A stretch of DNA of 64,000 bases from Entonaema liquescens (Eukaryota; Ascomycota; Sordariomycetes; Xylariales; Xylariaceae). The number at the start of each line of letters is the position of its first letter. Position 1 is the stretch's first letter. A model generated the notes under the pieces. The model worked only from the letters and a program-made list of their open reading frames with translations, did not search any database and had not been told where the DNA came from. A program made the position numbers and the translations under genes. Shown here one piece after another: positions 33,599 to 46,498 of this stretch. The DNA lies in contig CADCSX010000002.1 of the NCBI GenBank assembly GCA_902805475.1, forward strand, positions 186,001 to 250,000. The letters run 5' to 3'.

Positions 33599-35811
33599 TC
33601 ACACAACCAACCATCGCTGCGCAACCCACTTCTGGCTCTCCCCCGCGTTCTGGCCCGCCGCTCGCGCCAGCAGCTCCGCGCGATGCTGCTCGAAGCGTTC
33701 CTTCTGCTGCGCGTTGAGGCGCCGTAGCGGGCCGCCGGCAGCGTTATTCCCAGCACTAACACCAGCACCAGATCCTCCACTACCATTCCCATTTCCATTA
33801 CCGTTACCAGATCTCCCACCAGTACAACCTTCCGCCGCCCCCGCCGCCAACCCCGGCGGCACCGGCGGCGCAAACATCGTCGACTCATCACACTCGAGCT
33901 CGGGCGGCGACACCAGGGAGTCGTCCGGCTGCGCCAGGCTCGCCTGCCGGGTCATCATGGCGTCGCGCCCGATCAGCATGCTCGGCATGCGGATCTGCAG
34001 CTGCCGCAGCACGTGCGCGTACTTGACGCCCAGGTCGTCGCCGATGTACCGCATGCGCCCGTCGATCCACGCGCGCTGCGCGTCCGTCGTGTAGTCCTGG
34101 CTGCGCACGCATATGAGCGGCCACGTGAGGAAGTACCCCGCGAGGGCCTTGGGGGTCTTTTCGTCGCCGCAACCGAATCCGGCTCGTGGCTTCTGTTGCT
34201 GTTGCTGTTGCTGTTGCTTCTGCTGTTGCTCGGAACGATGGAGGAAGAGGAGGTGCGGCTGGTTGGGGTTGGAGTGGGGGCTCGGGTTTCGGAGGTGCCA
34301 GCCGAACTGGTACGGCACGGAGGCGATCACGTCGGTGATGGTGTTGGCGCAGGTGCGCGCCGCGGTCGCGTACTCGGGCGTCGTGCGGTAGTCCACGGGG
34401 CTACAGATCCAGGCCGCGCAGCGGACGACTAGGGACGCGAGGATCAGGCGTGCGGTGCGCGAGGTGTTCCACACGCTGGCGATGTACAGGTCGTGGTACA
34501 CGTCGACGCGGCCGGGGAACACTTCGGCTTTCGCGTAGTCGCCGTTCGGAACGTGGTCCTCCCACGCGACGGTTCGGTACTGCCACTCGGCGGGCACGTT
34601 GCGCATCCAGGCGACGACTTCCTTGTCGACTGTCTGGATTTGGCGGAGCATGACGAGCATGATCTCGATGGTTTCGGGCGTTCGCGCCATATTGTTCATC
34701 AACCGCGTTACTTCGGCGCGTAGTTCTCCTATTTTGATCATGAGTCGGTGGCATCGAGCTGCTGTGTCGTCTCTGATTGCGTCGTCGATCCACCACCCGG
34801 CGCCCATAATAGGAGTTGTTCCTGACGTGAGACTGTGGATGATCTAGTTGTCTGATTAGTAGTTACAGTAAGTAAACTGACATCTTGAAGAAAATAAACA
34901 AACCATCTGTGTCCGAACAGCAATGAAAAGCCCCAGGCCAGCTTTGGTCTTCAGCTGCTTTTTGCCCCGAGCCTTAACAAGTTGGATAGCCCCTTCGGTA
35001 TGTGAGCCCCAGTTCCACATACCGACTTGCTTAGCCGCGATACTCTGTAGCTCCTATTAGAAGGGCGTTATAATAACTCTAGAGCAAGATAGGTATACCT
35101 CAAATAAGCCCAGTAGTAGAACGGCGCCTAGCGTCGTATCCGTCAGTTGCGCTTGGGGATCTCTCAGAGCAGCATTTGTCTTATGAAGCGCTTTCGTATA
35201 TTCGTACAGTGCCATGTCCGAAAGCCTGCTGCACACGCCTCCCCGGTTGTTAAGAAACCCTATAGAGCACGCGTTGAAGGCATGATGTAAGTTACTTTGG
35301 GGGTTTTCCTGCAGCAGCGGTATGACAAAGTCCAGGAATGCTCTCTCGCTTCCTTTTTGAGGCATCAAGACGAAATTAGAGATGAAGTTGCACGTAGCCT
35401 GGTGCTCTATGGGGATGTTGAGCGGACGAGTGAATGTCTGTGGTATGGACGGTCTGGCGCTCTTAACGAGCACTAAAGACCTATCCGAAACTTCCGCTGA
35501 AGAATCTGATCTCCCCGTCTTCACTGACAGAGCCTTTGTGCTGGCCTTCTGCGCCCTGCGTTCCGTAGCCTGCGTCTCATTACGAAATATCAGATCAAAT
35601 TCATCCTTATACCCTGGACATTGCCTGCGTGACTTCGTACACTGATTACACGTGGGCTTCGTCTCGTCACACTATTGCTTGGAGAAGAGCGTCGGTTAGT
35701 CTATATACGGCTACGCGAAAGGACGCGCGGCTGATGTAGCAATGAACACACCTTAATTCTCCGTGTCCTACACATCTGGCACCCCTTTGAGGGTTTCCCG
35801 CAGTACACCAT
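33599..35811 (-). CDS. Zn(II)2Cys6 transcription factor
   Basis: Nuclear DNA-binding regulator. Four exons, 35752-35811, 35099-35671, 34904-35053 and 33599-34843, give 675 residues; introns are 80, 45 and 60 nt, all phase 0. The third donor is GTTTGT, atypical but frame-preserving. ATG 35811 (MVYCGKPSKG) is the first Met; upstream the frame begins only at TTG. The zinc cluster is split by intron 1: cysteines 11, 14, 21, 28, 31 and 38 in C-x2-C-x6-C-x6-C-x2-C-x6-C, with the basic RTRRIK between. The rest matches the fungal-specific factor family (WGSHTEGAIQLVKARG, then LFIAVRTQM). A polyglutamine tract encoded by CAG/CAA runs and an Asn/Gly/Ser-rich tail follow. The last exon is strikingly GC-rich compared with exons 1-3. 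Target genes are unknown. Confidence 0.92.
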
Positions 35812-36043
35812 CTTCTTGAAACCAGATGATGACTTGCTGTCGTCGTAATCTTGAAAAACTCTTTTTGGTTTATTCAGTTGAATTTTTTTCAATAATCCTC
35901 CAGAGGGCTTTAAATAGTTTGGCTACCGCGCCTGTCCTTTCAAAGTTTGCCCGCCGAATCTCTGAGACGTGAGTGAGTCAAAAGTCCCAAAGAGCCGTTA
36001 GACCTCGGTTTGAATCAAAGTATAATAACGAACTCTAAGATTC

Positions 36044-36073
36044 TATGATATTGTATGATATTGTATGATATTG
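36044..36073. repeat. 10-nt direct repeat TATGATATTG x3
   Basis: Three perfect copies, about 230 nt upstream of the zinc-cluster factor's start codon. Confidence 0.8.
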
Positions 36074-36845
36074 TATCTCCCCAATGGACTCTCACTTAAG
36101 AAAGTGACACTCAGAAAGAAGGCGAACGCATTAAGATCCATGAGAAGTCCCAGGTTCGCGACGATCGAGAGAGTTGAGAACTGATATTCCCCAGACCGCC
36201 GAATCTCAGGTCGTTTCTCACACTTCTCAGCTTATCAATCGCAGCAACCAGCTCCGAGGACGATATGAATAAGCTTTTTCGGGGTACATTGAAGGTATTG
36301 GCGTGTTTCGTACCCAAAGGAGGTAAGGAATATAAGGTTAATTGAACACCTGATGAGCAAAACGTCGTATCAGCGACGGCCGGGATCCGGGTATTCCTGA
36401 TTTCTCTGTTTCAGGTGTGTCCGTGCCGTGGTTTGCCCTCACGGCCGAGGATAGACGGGATTCGTCGATCTGGGGTAGCCCTGGCTAATAGAGAACGTGA
36501 TTGGTCGAGGTGACCCCTGAAAAGCTACAATTGGTAACTCAGATCGTTTCCGCGCCCCTTGTCGTACGATCGTTTTGTATATTCTTCACCACGGTGTCTT
36601 TCTAGAAAGGAGATGGATAAGATAGATTAAGCTGAAAAAGAGGGGGGGAGAGAAGTCGACGAGATAGCCAAGTATGAAGGAATATCAGAAGCCCATCACA
36701 CAACCATCACACAATTAATAAATGACCCCAGGCCCAAGGGCGAGCCAAGTGGAGAATGAAAACGCGTCGGCAGCTGGTAGAGGCTTGTAACGACATCCAG
36801 AGCAGGGGAGACGACTAGCCTCGAGAGGTATAGTAGAACCATTAA

Positions 36846-36888
36846 GTCCATTAGTCCATTAGTCCATTAGTCCATCAGTCCATTAGTC
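36846..36888. repeat. 8-nt direct repeat GTCCATTA x5
   Basis: Five or so copies of GTCCATTA with one G/C-altered unit (GTCCATCA). Confidence 0.8.
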
Positions 36889-38977
36889 TCTCGACGATAT
36901 CCACTTTAAAGAGTCTTTATCGAGGCGTCATTATTGGAGGGTCTGGAGAATTCCGCCTTTCCCAAAAATACTGCTTACCGATTCTCTTCGGAGATGATGT
37001 ATTGCTTTTAATCATTTTTGCTTCTCGTCTTCCGACTAGATGAAGACAGCAGCTCATAAATTTGACTATGAGAATACTACATGTAGTTAAGACGCTAGAG
37101 AAAAAGACATCTGTCGTACGATCTTGACAAGAACAGTTCTGATAGCTGTCTGGGTGTTATTCGGAGGTATGCATCGAGTCAGTTGACAAGTTGGATGTCC
37201 ATAAAGCTGCCGGATGTTGAGCCGTTAGCCCTGAAAAGCTAAGCTGTTAACGACTAGAGAAGAAAATCTTCCGCAAGACTTGAGCCAACGTTATCCATAG
37301 AATAGAGCAGCCTCACGAAGACAAGAGCTAGCTAACGAAGTATTAGTTGCGTGGAGAGTCCGCCGATCCCGCCCCATCTCGGACAAAAGCTAACCATTAT
37401 CCTCCGGAAGTGTTGATAGTTACTATTTTGGCAACGACTTGTTCGTTTAGTTATGGCCGGACACATTCCTTCTTACCTACACCTTCGGTCGTTCGGGTAT
37501 GATAATAGTAAGAGAAAAAAAAAACAAATCCACAACGGGCGCCATTACGTAGATCGTCCAGATCTTAAGATCCCAAATAATGACCCTAGCTATTAGCTGC
37601 TAAGGTAAAGAGAGGCTTGATTTAAGCGACTTGCTTAATATCGTATAGCTGGAGGATTGGCATCCAGGAACATAGATCGGTGGTTCCCGGAAGTCATCCT
37701 ATTGGAGCGGTAACACGTAAAGATTACGACGGATCTCATAAAATGTGACGATGCATCGCCTCGGTGCCTGACAGCGTATTTCTGTCGGGTAGCATACCGG
37801 TAGCGGTCTTGGCCAGAAGACCCGAGGACTTGGGGCAGTTCACGATGAAGCTTGGCATCGAACTAACCTTGCCCATGTCGCCTTTCATGTGAAGATTGGT
37901 TATAATGTTGTATAATAGGGGGGCATAGATATATGCCCTTTGATATCACCTACATATATCCGCTGGTCCGGGCTGATAGGAATAGGGCTTGAAGCTCTGG
38001 TGCCCTAAGATGAATATGAGGCTATACACAATCCCTTAAGGCGAGAGCTATGGCGCTTTAATACATTTCCTCGATCCACCTCTTAAGAACTATACTAAGT
38101 TAGCAAAGTAGTAAGGCTTGGTCGGCGTCATGCCCAGATCTTAGATCGCATCTAGCCGGAGACCATAAATAAGTTCCATAGATCACGAACTGCTAGACCA
38201 AACGGAAAGCGGCGGCATATACCGTAATGCTATGAGATAGTGTGCCATCATCACTCGCATCCCGTCTACCGAAGCAACTCCCGGACACTAACCGGAGACA
38301 TCGTTCACCGTCTAGGCCGTTGCTACACGGAGCTACTTGGACTAAGGGAAGCAGTCCCATCCCGGAGGCACCAAACAAGTAGACTGAGACGATAGGGCTA
38401 TATACCTATACGAGGCTAAAAAGGAAACGGACAAAAAGAAAAGAAACAAAATTAAAAACATACAACACCGGGGATTCTATGGTCGTATGTGCTAGAATGA
38501 CGGGTTGTTAGCACTTATATAGGTTGGTCACCTACCTGATGTAGACAGTCACTTTGACGGTCACTTGAATTCCAACGCCTCAAACTGAAGGACTAGGCAC
38601 ATAGAACATCGTTCTTGGATATATCCATCTCAGAACATCTCTAGTTAGCTTCCCCCCGGCATCTCATCGTAACTATCCTAACCTACAAGTGCCCCATTTC
38701 CGCAGTTATACACGCCTAACGAAAAGCTCACGTCCTGCTCGTGGGATTTTACAATAGAATCACATTTTATATTGGACTGCCGTGGCAATCCCTTCAGCAA
38801 AAGTTGTCATCCTACCGGAACGCCATGCTCATGCAATGCCCCCAACAGCTGCACGTAGCTGCTCCTCCCCAGTCGTTCTACATTATTTCCACATGTTCTT
38901 CATACGCGGCCTGTTCGTTCCGCATGTCCATGTCCATGTCCAAATTTCCTCCGCTACTTCTATAGGTAATAACCCTT

Positions 38978-41900
38978 TCAGTATTTCAGCGATTTCTGGT
39001 TCTTGTCCCTACCATCGGGACCCATGGTCGAAAAGGCGCAGTGCTGATCCTTGATGGCTACTACCTCATATGTGCCTTCTAAGTTTGCTGTGATCACCTT
39101 GCTATGCTCATAGCTGATATCATGTCGCGTCTCCAATATCTGGCTCTTCTGTCCCTTTCGAGCATTGGTGCTACGGGTATACGTAAACTCGAAAGGTGGT
39201 GTGCCCCAGAACTCAAATAAGATCTCAACCTCACTTCCTTCGTGGATATCGACCTGGATGACGCGCCCCTTACTGATCCTGACGCTTGGCATGGGGTGAA
39301 TAGACTTGGTTAGATTGACGGCGGCCCGGCACTCGCTTCCCTTATCGCTGATGCTATTGATTGTAAAGTCACCGGGCGATTCGGCAATGCGACGGAAACT
39401 GGTGGTTTGAGACTTGGCTTTCATCTGTTTGCCGGAAAATTCATAGTGTACTTCGAAAGGAGGCGTGCCCGAGAGTGTGTAGGCGATACGTTCGCCAACG
39501 CAATAATCAGACCGCTGCTCGAGAGGATAGATCGACGGCGCTTCGTAAAGTTGAATATGAACCACACCACCACCACTTTCCGTCTTCTGCTGACAGCCGC
39601 GCGCATCGCGCACCTTACGAATTCTGATCTGCTGGCCACCAAGCTTTAGATACTGCCTAGGGATTTGAATGGCGTAGTTGTTGGTTTGGATATTCGGAAT
39701 CCTGTATATCTCTGGTAGATTTCCGGAATGCGGCTTGATCTCGACTTCGACATAAAATGGTGCTTTGCCCTCCAGTCTGATGGGAATTGATTCTTGTGGG
39801 CTGTTTTCAGACATACACATTTTGAATGTCTGACCAGGTTTGACAAAGGAAGCGAAGGGCTTGGGATTAACCGTCTGTTCCAGTATAAGAGGCTGAGAAT
39901 TCTGCTTGTCATTGTAGAGATTGTCTGATAGACCGGAGAACGTGTAAGTGTAGAATCCAGCCTTGGCTGTATCCAGAGGAATGGACGCTTTCCCGAGAGC
40001 AGCATCGAATTCTTTCCGAGCCACAGAACCCGAACCTGCCCTTGGCTTGTGTTTGACTTCATACTCGACGTGATACGGAGGCGAACCTAAGGCCCGTGTT
40101 AGCATAAACGAGAGTCAAAGAGAGTTGGTAGGGAAACAATTTACCTTGTAATGAAACTTCAAATCCATCTACGTCGCCCTCACAGACATCCCTCTTGATG
40201 AATTTGTTTCCCTTGTCCGCGGGTTGAATCGAATCGCTCGGTGAGAACGATAGTTCAGGACGCGGGTACCACTTGACCTCAAAACTTTTGGCTTGGGGAT
40301 TGATGATGCCGCTACATCCATGATCCCTCACGTCAATGATTTCGTATATTCCCCGTTCCTTTGCTTCAATGAAATCATTGCCAGTCTTCGCAACGCGAAC
40401 ACCCGGTTCCTCAGAAGTGCTGTTAAGATTGCGGTAGCTCACTATCCACGGCCCGTCGCCGGACAGCTTCAAGGGAAGATTGGCCGTGGCCGCTTCGACA
40501 ACAGTAGTTGTCCTCTTACCATCAAGAACACCAAATGCTGCCCGTGGTCGCTGGCGTCGTACAGAGATCTTAGCCTCCTCCTTGAGGAATATACGACATC
40601 CGGTTTTATCTCGGATGCTCTTCAGGGCTAAGGTGTACTCGCCACCACTGGATAATGGGGCAGTCTCGATAGTGAAAGTGTCACTTTCAATGCCAATCGC
40701 CTTCTCGGATTTCCTTTTACCTTCATGTACCAGTTCCCACTCGAGAGTAAAAGGACCGTCTCCGAGGAGAGCAACGTCGAGTTTTACTGGTTGATCCAGG
40801 CAGGCACTGATGGTACGGGGTTCTGACTTGAAATACGCTGTCGCAGGCGGCTTGACATTCTGCTCCAAGTAATATTCTTCTGTCAAAGGTAGGGGGACGG
40901 TGTAAATAGCGTCGTCGATCCGCCTAAAGCGATATTGATAGCGCCCTGCGTCCCTAGGTAGGAGGTCGAGCTGTTGTCTAAGACCTCTTATCTCAACCGT
41001 CTCTCTTCTATTCTGGCCCGAGTCGCTGGTGACAGTATAGGCAACTCTGAATGGAGGGGTTCCGATCATATCCAGATTCACCCGAAGCCCAATAGAGTTA
41101 CCGGCACACTTATCTGGAATCTCCTCGGCCTGGATCGATAATGTTGGCTCAAGAGGGTTAAGCAATAGGCAAGATGAAGGTTCCTCGATCTCTCCCTCAC
41201 AGGAGTCACAAGATACCGATTTCAGAGTGTACAGACCCGGCGCGCTGATTTTGGGTTGATCGTTCACATTCTTTGCCGTAAAGGTACCCACCTCGACAAC
41301 GTCGCCGTGATCACCACTTTTAGTAAGAGTGTTGATTGGCGAAAAATGCCAGGTGAGAGTGTGCGAGACAGTATCCGGGGTTTGACCTGGGCGCCCAATC
41401 TTGACAGGAAGCTTTGTTGACTTACCCTTAGCAACCTTGAGGGGTTACTGGTATCACAGCCCTCGATAGTAGCCCTTGGGCGTTCTCGCACAACAAAGTT
41501 CTGATACAGGTGCTTGGGCTTGGGCTTCGCATCGGGGTCCTCAGGTTGAGGATACTGGATGATATTGCCAAAGACATCATGAACTTCGTCAACAGAATAC
41601 TGCCACTCCCCAGCAGAATTCATCGACTCATTCAGGCCTACCTCAACAGTCTGCGATCTGGCCCACGTATAGTCTTCTTCTCCTAAAGGCATTATAGTTG
41701 ACCTTTGAGCGAGTAGAGGAGAAGAGTACCCGTCAGGTTGAAGACTTTGGAAGTGGAAACTGTGGTCTTTCCCATTGATAGTGCGGCTATAGACGATCTT
41801 CAAGGGTGGCGTCCCATACACATCGAGAGATAAGTTGGAGAGATCGCCGATGCACTTCGTGGCCGACTGCGCCGTACGAACTCGGGCTCTCGGACAAGGA

Positions 41901-42903
41901 ACAATGTATGTAGGCTCAGTAAGCCTCTGTACCTCAAGTTTGTACTCATCCAGGACCTTATTTAGCTGATAAACACCGGGCTTCTTTATGGCAATGTCGT
42001 ATCTATAAATTCCCAGTGTCCCGTCTTCGATAGATTTCGCCGACTGCTTGCCGATTTCCCTGATCTCTTTACGGTTGAGTTTCAATACCTCCTGAGAATC
42101 TGATTCTAGATCAAAGCGAATAAGTTCGACCTCGACGGGAACGGTAGCGTTGAAGTAGATAGGAACACTAGCTACATTCTGGCCTTGGCCGAGGCAGTAA
42201 GGGTGCTTTTCGGGATTAAGAAGGGCAGAGCTATATATTATACGTAGTCAGTAACAATCTTTCATACGTTCCTACCCAAAAGTAGGTACTTGAGAATGGA
42301 TTTTGGGGCTTACCCTTCAGGAAGGATATTAATGATCTGCTTTCCCATAATAAGAGAGGAATTATGCAGAATACTCGAGACTTTAACATTGTGTTCAGAG
42401 ATAGCAAGCTCCTTATCATAGAAGACCTTAACCAAACCGAGAAGCCAGGAATGCCAAGGCACAGGAATGTTAAACATTAAGAGCCAGTTAAATATCAAAT
42501 GGCCAAAGAAGATCATAGAGACTGTCGGCGCAGCTAGCTCCAACCAAGGTATGCGCATCGAAGGCAGAGAAAAGAAGAAGATGAAGTCAAAAACGACCCA
42601 TTTACAGAAATAGTAAAATGAGCCGCCATTGTCTTCGAGTATCTGTATCCAGTCGTAGAAGCGCCATCCCAACAAAGCGAAGTAGATGGCGAAGGCATAG
42701 AATCGCTGAGTGGGTGCATCGATAAGAGTTGTAGGAATAACGGGCTGGCTACTCGGAGCGGCGGCGGAAGGAGGTTGATTTTCGGGAGCGTTTGGTAAAT
42801 TAGTTCGAGGTCTCGCTTCTTGAGCTGGACGTGGCCTTTGGGCTTTAGCAGCCGGTGTTTGAGGATAACCTCCAGCGCCCACGCGCGGCGTCCCTGGATT
42901 CAT
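38978..42903 (-). CDS. POM152: Nucleoporin Pom152 (frameshift in exon 2)
   Basis: Pore membrane protein anchoring the nuclear pore complex. Exons 42314-42903, 40145-42230 and 38978-40086; introns 83 nt and 58 nt. N-terminal 200 residues contain three hydrophobic segments (FYAFAIYFALLGW, FYYFCKWVVFDFIFFF, LAAPTVSMIFFGHLIF) after a Pro/Ala-rich leader. The rest is a lumenal series of Ig-like repeats carrying GTPPLKIVYS, GTPPFRVAYT, GSPPYHVEYE and GTPPFEVHYE, a Pom152 signature. Exon 2 is open in one frame down to CDTSNP and then in another frame from LKVAKGKSTKLPVK. A single missing C in the CCCC run at 41441-41444 explains both, and exon phases close only if one base is added. With it the protein is about 1,261 residues, as expected. 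Sequence error or a true mutation cannot be told apart here. Confidence 0.92.
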
Positions 42904-44700
42904 CGCATTCCGTGATGGTGACGAACCATCAGGAGAAGCAAAGAAAGAGAAAAAAGAAAGCGACTTAGTTAGTAAATTGGCTGATAGATTAAATCAAGGC
43001 AAAGCGAAATCTTTTTTTTTGGTGGGAATAATGGACAAAGTGTCAAGATATATCGACTCGAATTCGGCCAGTAAAGGTGTTATTCAAGCCAAATATAGGA
43101 TTGCCCCAAATTTGTCTGGGATGTCAAGCCAACACGAAGGAGGGAGGTATGTAAAATACCTTGTTGGGCTTGTCGAGTGGGCGGAGTGGGTGGAATTTTT
43201 AGGGTTGGTCTGCTAATAAATATAAGCAACATCAACGACGCGGGCGCGTCCAAGAAATTTAGAAATTCTGAATGGTGCCAAGATTTTACTGTCACCCACA
43301 GCTGCTTGCCAGCCGTTATCCGTTTTTGCGGAAGCTTCTTTATCCTTATCAGGAGCTATGACCTTCTGTCAATTGAACGTTAGCGGTAATAGGGAAGCAC
43401 TATTAAGCACTAGTATAGCGTGGGGCAAGTGGGTACACAACATTGGTTGGGACGGGTAGCTACATCATACCTACATACATAGTACAATACACACCTAAAG
43501 CTATAGCTCTAGGTAGGTACCTTAGGTACACATACCTATGGAAGTCTACTTCTCAGGTATAACACAGCAACAAGGTAGCAACCATTGAAACCTTACCTTC
43601 AGGTTCCTTCACTGTTCCTTTAGTGTTGCATATAACTAAACCAATCAATTGCACAATCCGAAAACTACCTAATAGGAATATCATCCACTGATATCCATAT
43701 ATGGAACCAGTTCAACATTCAACATATGTACATACAACTTATCAACAAGTACGTCGGAAATTATTCCGTTACATCAGCAACGTCCCCCCTCAGTTCAATC
43801 ACATCACAAGTCACATCAACACGGCTCGATCATATCTCAGCGGCTAGCCGCGTCAAAGTTAATTAATACAAAGAAACCTAGATAGCATTAACATAAGTCT
43901 ATGCAGGTAATGAAGGTTTGTAGTGTATACCTATGAATTAAAAAGAAATAGAAGGGAAAGAAAGTAACCCACAAGTTGTGCTAGATTTCGGGTTTATGTT
44001 CATAGAGGTAACTATATCAAAATTCAATATCAAACTGCTACCTTTGTGTTTCCCAAGTTTTTCAAAGCCCCTGAGTCATTTATGCAAGACGTACCTAGCT
44101 AATACAACTCACAGCCGATGTAAACACCCGGCAGTATGGATAGTTTAATACCTGCATAGTTACTTGATAAAAACTCATGCTACATGTAGTCTTATAGGTA
44201 GCCTCGTCTTATAAGATTCCACTTTATTAGTTTTGATATATAGCCGCACTTGAGCCTCAACCATCCCCAGAACTAGGGTTGTGTAAGTCAATGCCAGACC
44301 CTTCACTAGATACTATCTATACATATACGTGTTTTACTAATAGAATAAGTATAGGGTCGTACACCTAGACAAGAAAAGAAAAAAAAGAGGTTCAAGGTTA
44401 TCGTTCCCTAATTTTTACCACACGAGGCTTAGATCTTAGTCTACGACGTCTTAAAACGTCCATATCTCGTCGTTGCTGCTGGTTGCCAATTCATATCCAC
44501 CACCTTTCCACTTCACATTTTCCTCAACAAAAACACCCAATCTAATCATATTGGAGATAAATCCGTCGAGATTCATTCCTTTTTTTTTTTTTTTGAAAAA
44601 GATACAAAAAATTCACGCGCATTGCAGTGCCACTCACCATCATCGTGCTTGTGTTCCCCAACACGACTTCATACAAATTCTGAATCACTTCACCGCATTT
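42904..44700. other. Divergent intergenic region
   Basis: Between POM152 (minus) and the UCH37-like gene (plus). AT-rich and gene-free, with a TAGGTAGGTACCTTAGGTACA motif (43510-43529) and a T run at 44581-44594 just upstream of the deubiquitinase start. Confidence 0.5.
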
Positions 44701-46498
44701 ATGGCGGAACCCGGACAGGTCGGGACACCACCCGTTTCTCCAGACAATGCGCAAAGTAGCAACGAGCAAAGTAATGATGCGCAAAATATCGACACATCGA
44801 ATAACAGCATCCGTCGTTCGGGTAGAGCTACAAAGGCCCCTACTAAATATGACGAGGAATATGTCATTCCTGCCTATGAGGCATCTGCTCAACCTGCCAT
44901 TCCCTCAACCCGCCCGAAGCGGAAGGCGGCTCGCATTGCACAAGAAAACATCATCCCGGAAGACCCTGGTCCCCTCCTAGAAGAAGTGCTAGGTCGGATG
45001 TCTCAGGATGAGCGCAAGGAATACGGTGGTTGGGTAGAACTTGAATCTGAACCCGTAAGTTGTGTAACTACATGCTTATGTCTTCGTCTTCTTCTTCTTC
45101 TTCTTCTTCTTCTTCTTCTTCTTCTTCTTCTTCAGCTGATATATCACTAGGGATTCTTCAATGCGATACTACAAGAATTAGAAGCTAAGGATGTCAAGGC
45201 TCAAGAGGTCTACAGCCTAGATCCAGACATTCTAGAATTCCTGCCGTAAGATTAACATCCGATATTTCCAACGTCAAATGCTAACAAGGGGTAGGAAACC
45301 CGTCCACGGACTCATCTTTTTATTCCAGTATGAAGGGGGTGATGAGCCGGCCAACGAGGAGAACCGCCAGGAATGCCCTGACTATCTCTGGTTTACCAAC
45401 CAAGTACGAATTCCTTCCAGGGGCCCATAGGCTTCATGTTAACTAATAGATACGTAGACGACGGCCAATGCTTGTGCCACTGTCGCGCTCATGAACATCA
45501 TACTAAACGCGCAAGATGCGACCCTTGGTATGGAGCTTCAGAAGTTTAAAAACTCGACAAAAGAATTATCACCTCCCCATCGAGGCCACGCCCTAGATAA
45601 GAATGACTTCATCCGAAGCGTCCATAATTCCGTCGCAAGGTACCTAATAGCTCCATCAGATCTTTGCTCGAGATTTTTCTAATCTGGTCCAACAGACGAA
45701 TTGACCTTCTCTCCGAGGACTTGTCCCTTGACAACAAGTATGAGGAGTCGGTACAGGTAAAAAAGCGGAAGACACAAAAGAAGTCTTCCCGCTCCTCACG
45801 TCAAAAACGCGCTGAGACGAACTACCACTATATTGCTTATGTGCCCGTGAACGGCCAGGTTTGGGAACTAGATGGCTTTCAAGCGATGCCATTATGTCTT
45901 GGTATATTATGTCTTGTTCCTAAGATGCCGCCCCCCAAGTACTTGCTAACTCCTCGTCTCAACAGGCCCTGTATCCGATTCATGGATAAATACGGCGAGC
46001 ACCGCAATTCAAGAGCGCATGATGCGCAACTCGGAGTTCTCATCCTACAGCCTCCTAGCCATCTGCCAATCTCCTCTCAACACTCTATCCAAAGAACTAG
46101 CAACGAGCCTAGCCTGCTCCCGCGCTCTCCACGAGCTCTACAGCGGAAACACCAACTGGACCGCCCCAGACCCCTTCAAAGCCTTCCCCACCGCCCATCT
46201 TTCCCAGCGGAACCTCACACACGAACACATCGCGTCTTCAGAACTTCCGTCTTCATACACGAGCAGAACAAGCCACCCCGACTTCGACGCGAACGACGCT
46301 CTGAAGCTCGCCCTGGAGCTGAAGACTGAGCAGGACTCCCTCGACGCGCAGTACGTCGCTGAACTGGCGACCGTAGACGAAGCGGTGGATATCATACGCG
46401 GACGGCAGCGCGACTACACGCCGGCGATACACCATTGGGTGCGGGCGCTCGCCCAGAAAGGGGTGCTTCGGGATCTCATATGGGAGACGGGATCGTAG
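44701..46498 (+). CDS. Ubiquitin C-terminal hydrolase, UCH37/Bap1 type
   Basis: Cysteine protease (peptidase C12) cleaving ubiquitin adducts; the UCH37/UCHL5 branch works with the proteasome or chromatin. Six exons: 44701-45054, 45151-45245, 45295-45403, 45458-45639, 45696-45901 and 45966-46498, giving 492 residues. The catalytic Cys is C192 in TTANACATVALMNIILN, the His is H291 in NYHYIAYVP, and the Asp lies in NGQVWELDG. A typical FFNAILQELEAKDV start and KPVHGLIFLFQY precede the Cys. The C-terminal coiled-coil-like helix (DALKLALELKTEQDSLDA) fits the UCH37 tail, followed by HHWVRALAQKGVL. Unusual parts: a 120-residue disordered N-terminal extension and a basic KKRKTQKKSSRSSRQKR insert ahead of the catalytic His. 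Intron 1 holds a CTT microsatellite with a second acceptor. Confidence 0.95.
45087..45133. repeat. (CTT)n microsatellite in a splice tract
   Basis: Runs for about 47 nt inside intron 1 of the UCH37-like gene and ends in CAG (45133-45135), 15 nt before the acceptor used (45150). It acts as an unusually long polypyrimidine tract. Confidence 0.9.

Larger units (their letters stand above)
35812..38977. other. Long intergenic region with short tandem repeats
   Basis: Three kilobases upstream of the zinc-cluster factor and downstream of POM152. No coding region supported. Two short tandem repeats are listed separately. A weak mix of AT-rich DNA with stretches that could be decayed transposon. Confidence 0.5.

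Noticed and set aside
33714..34094. Proline-rich antisense ORF
   Set aside because: Mirror of the Gly/Asn-rich end of the zinc-cluster factor.
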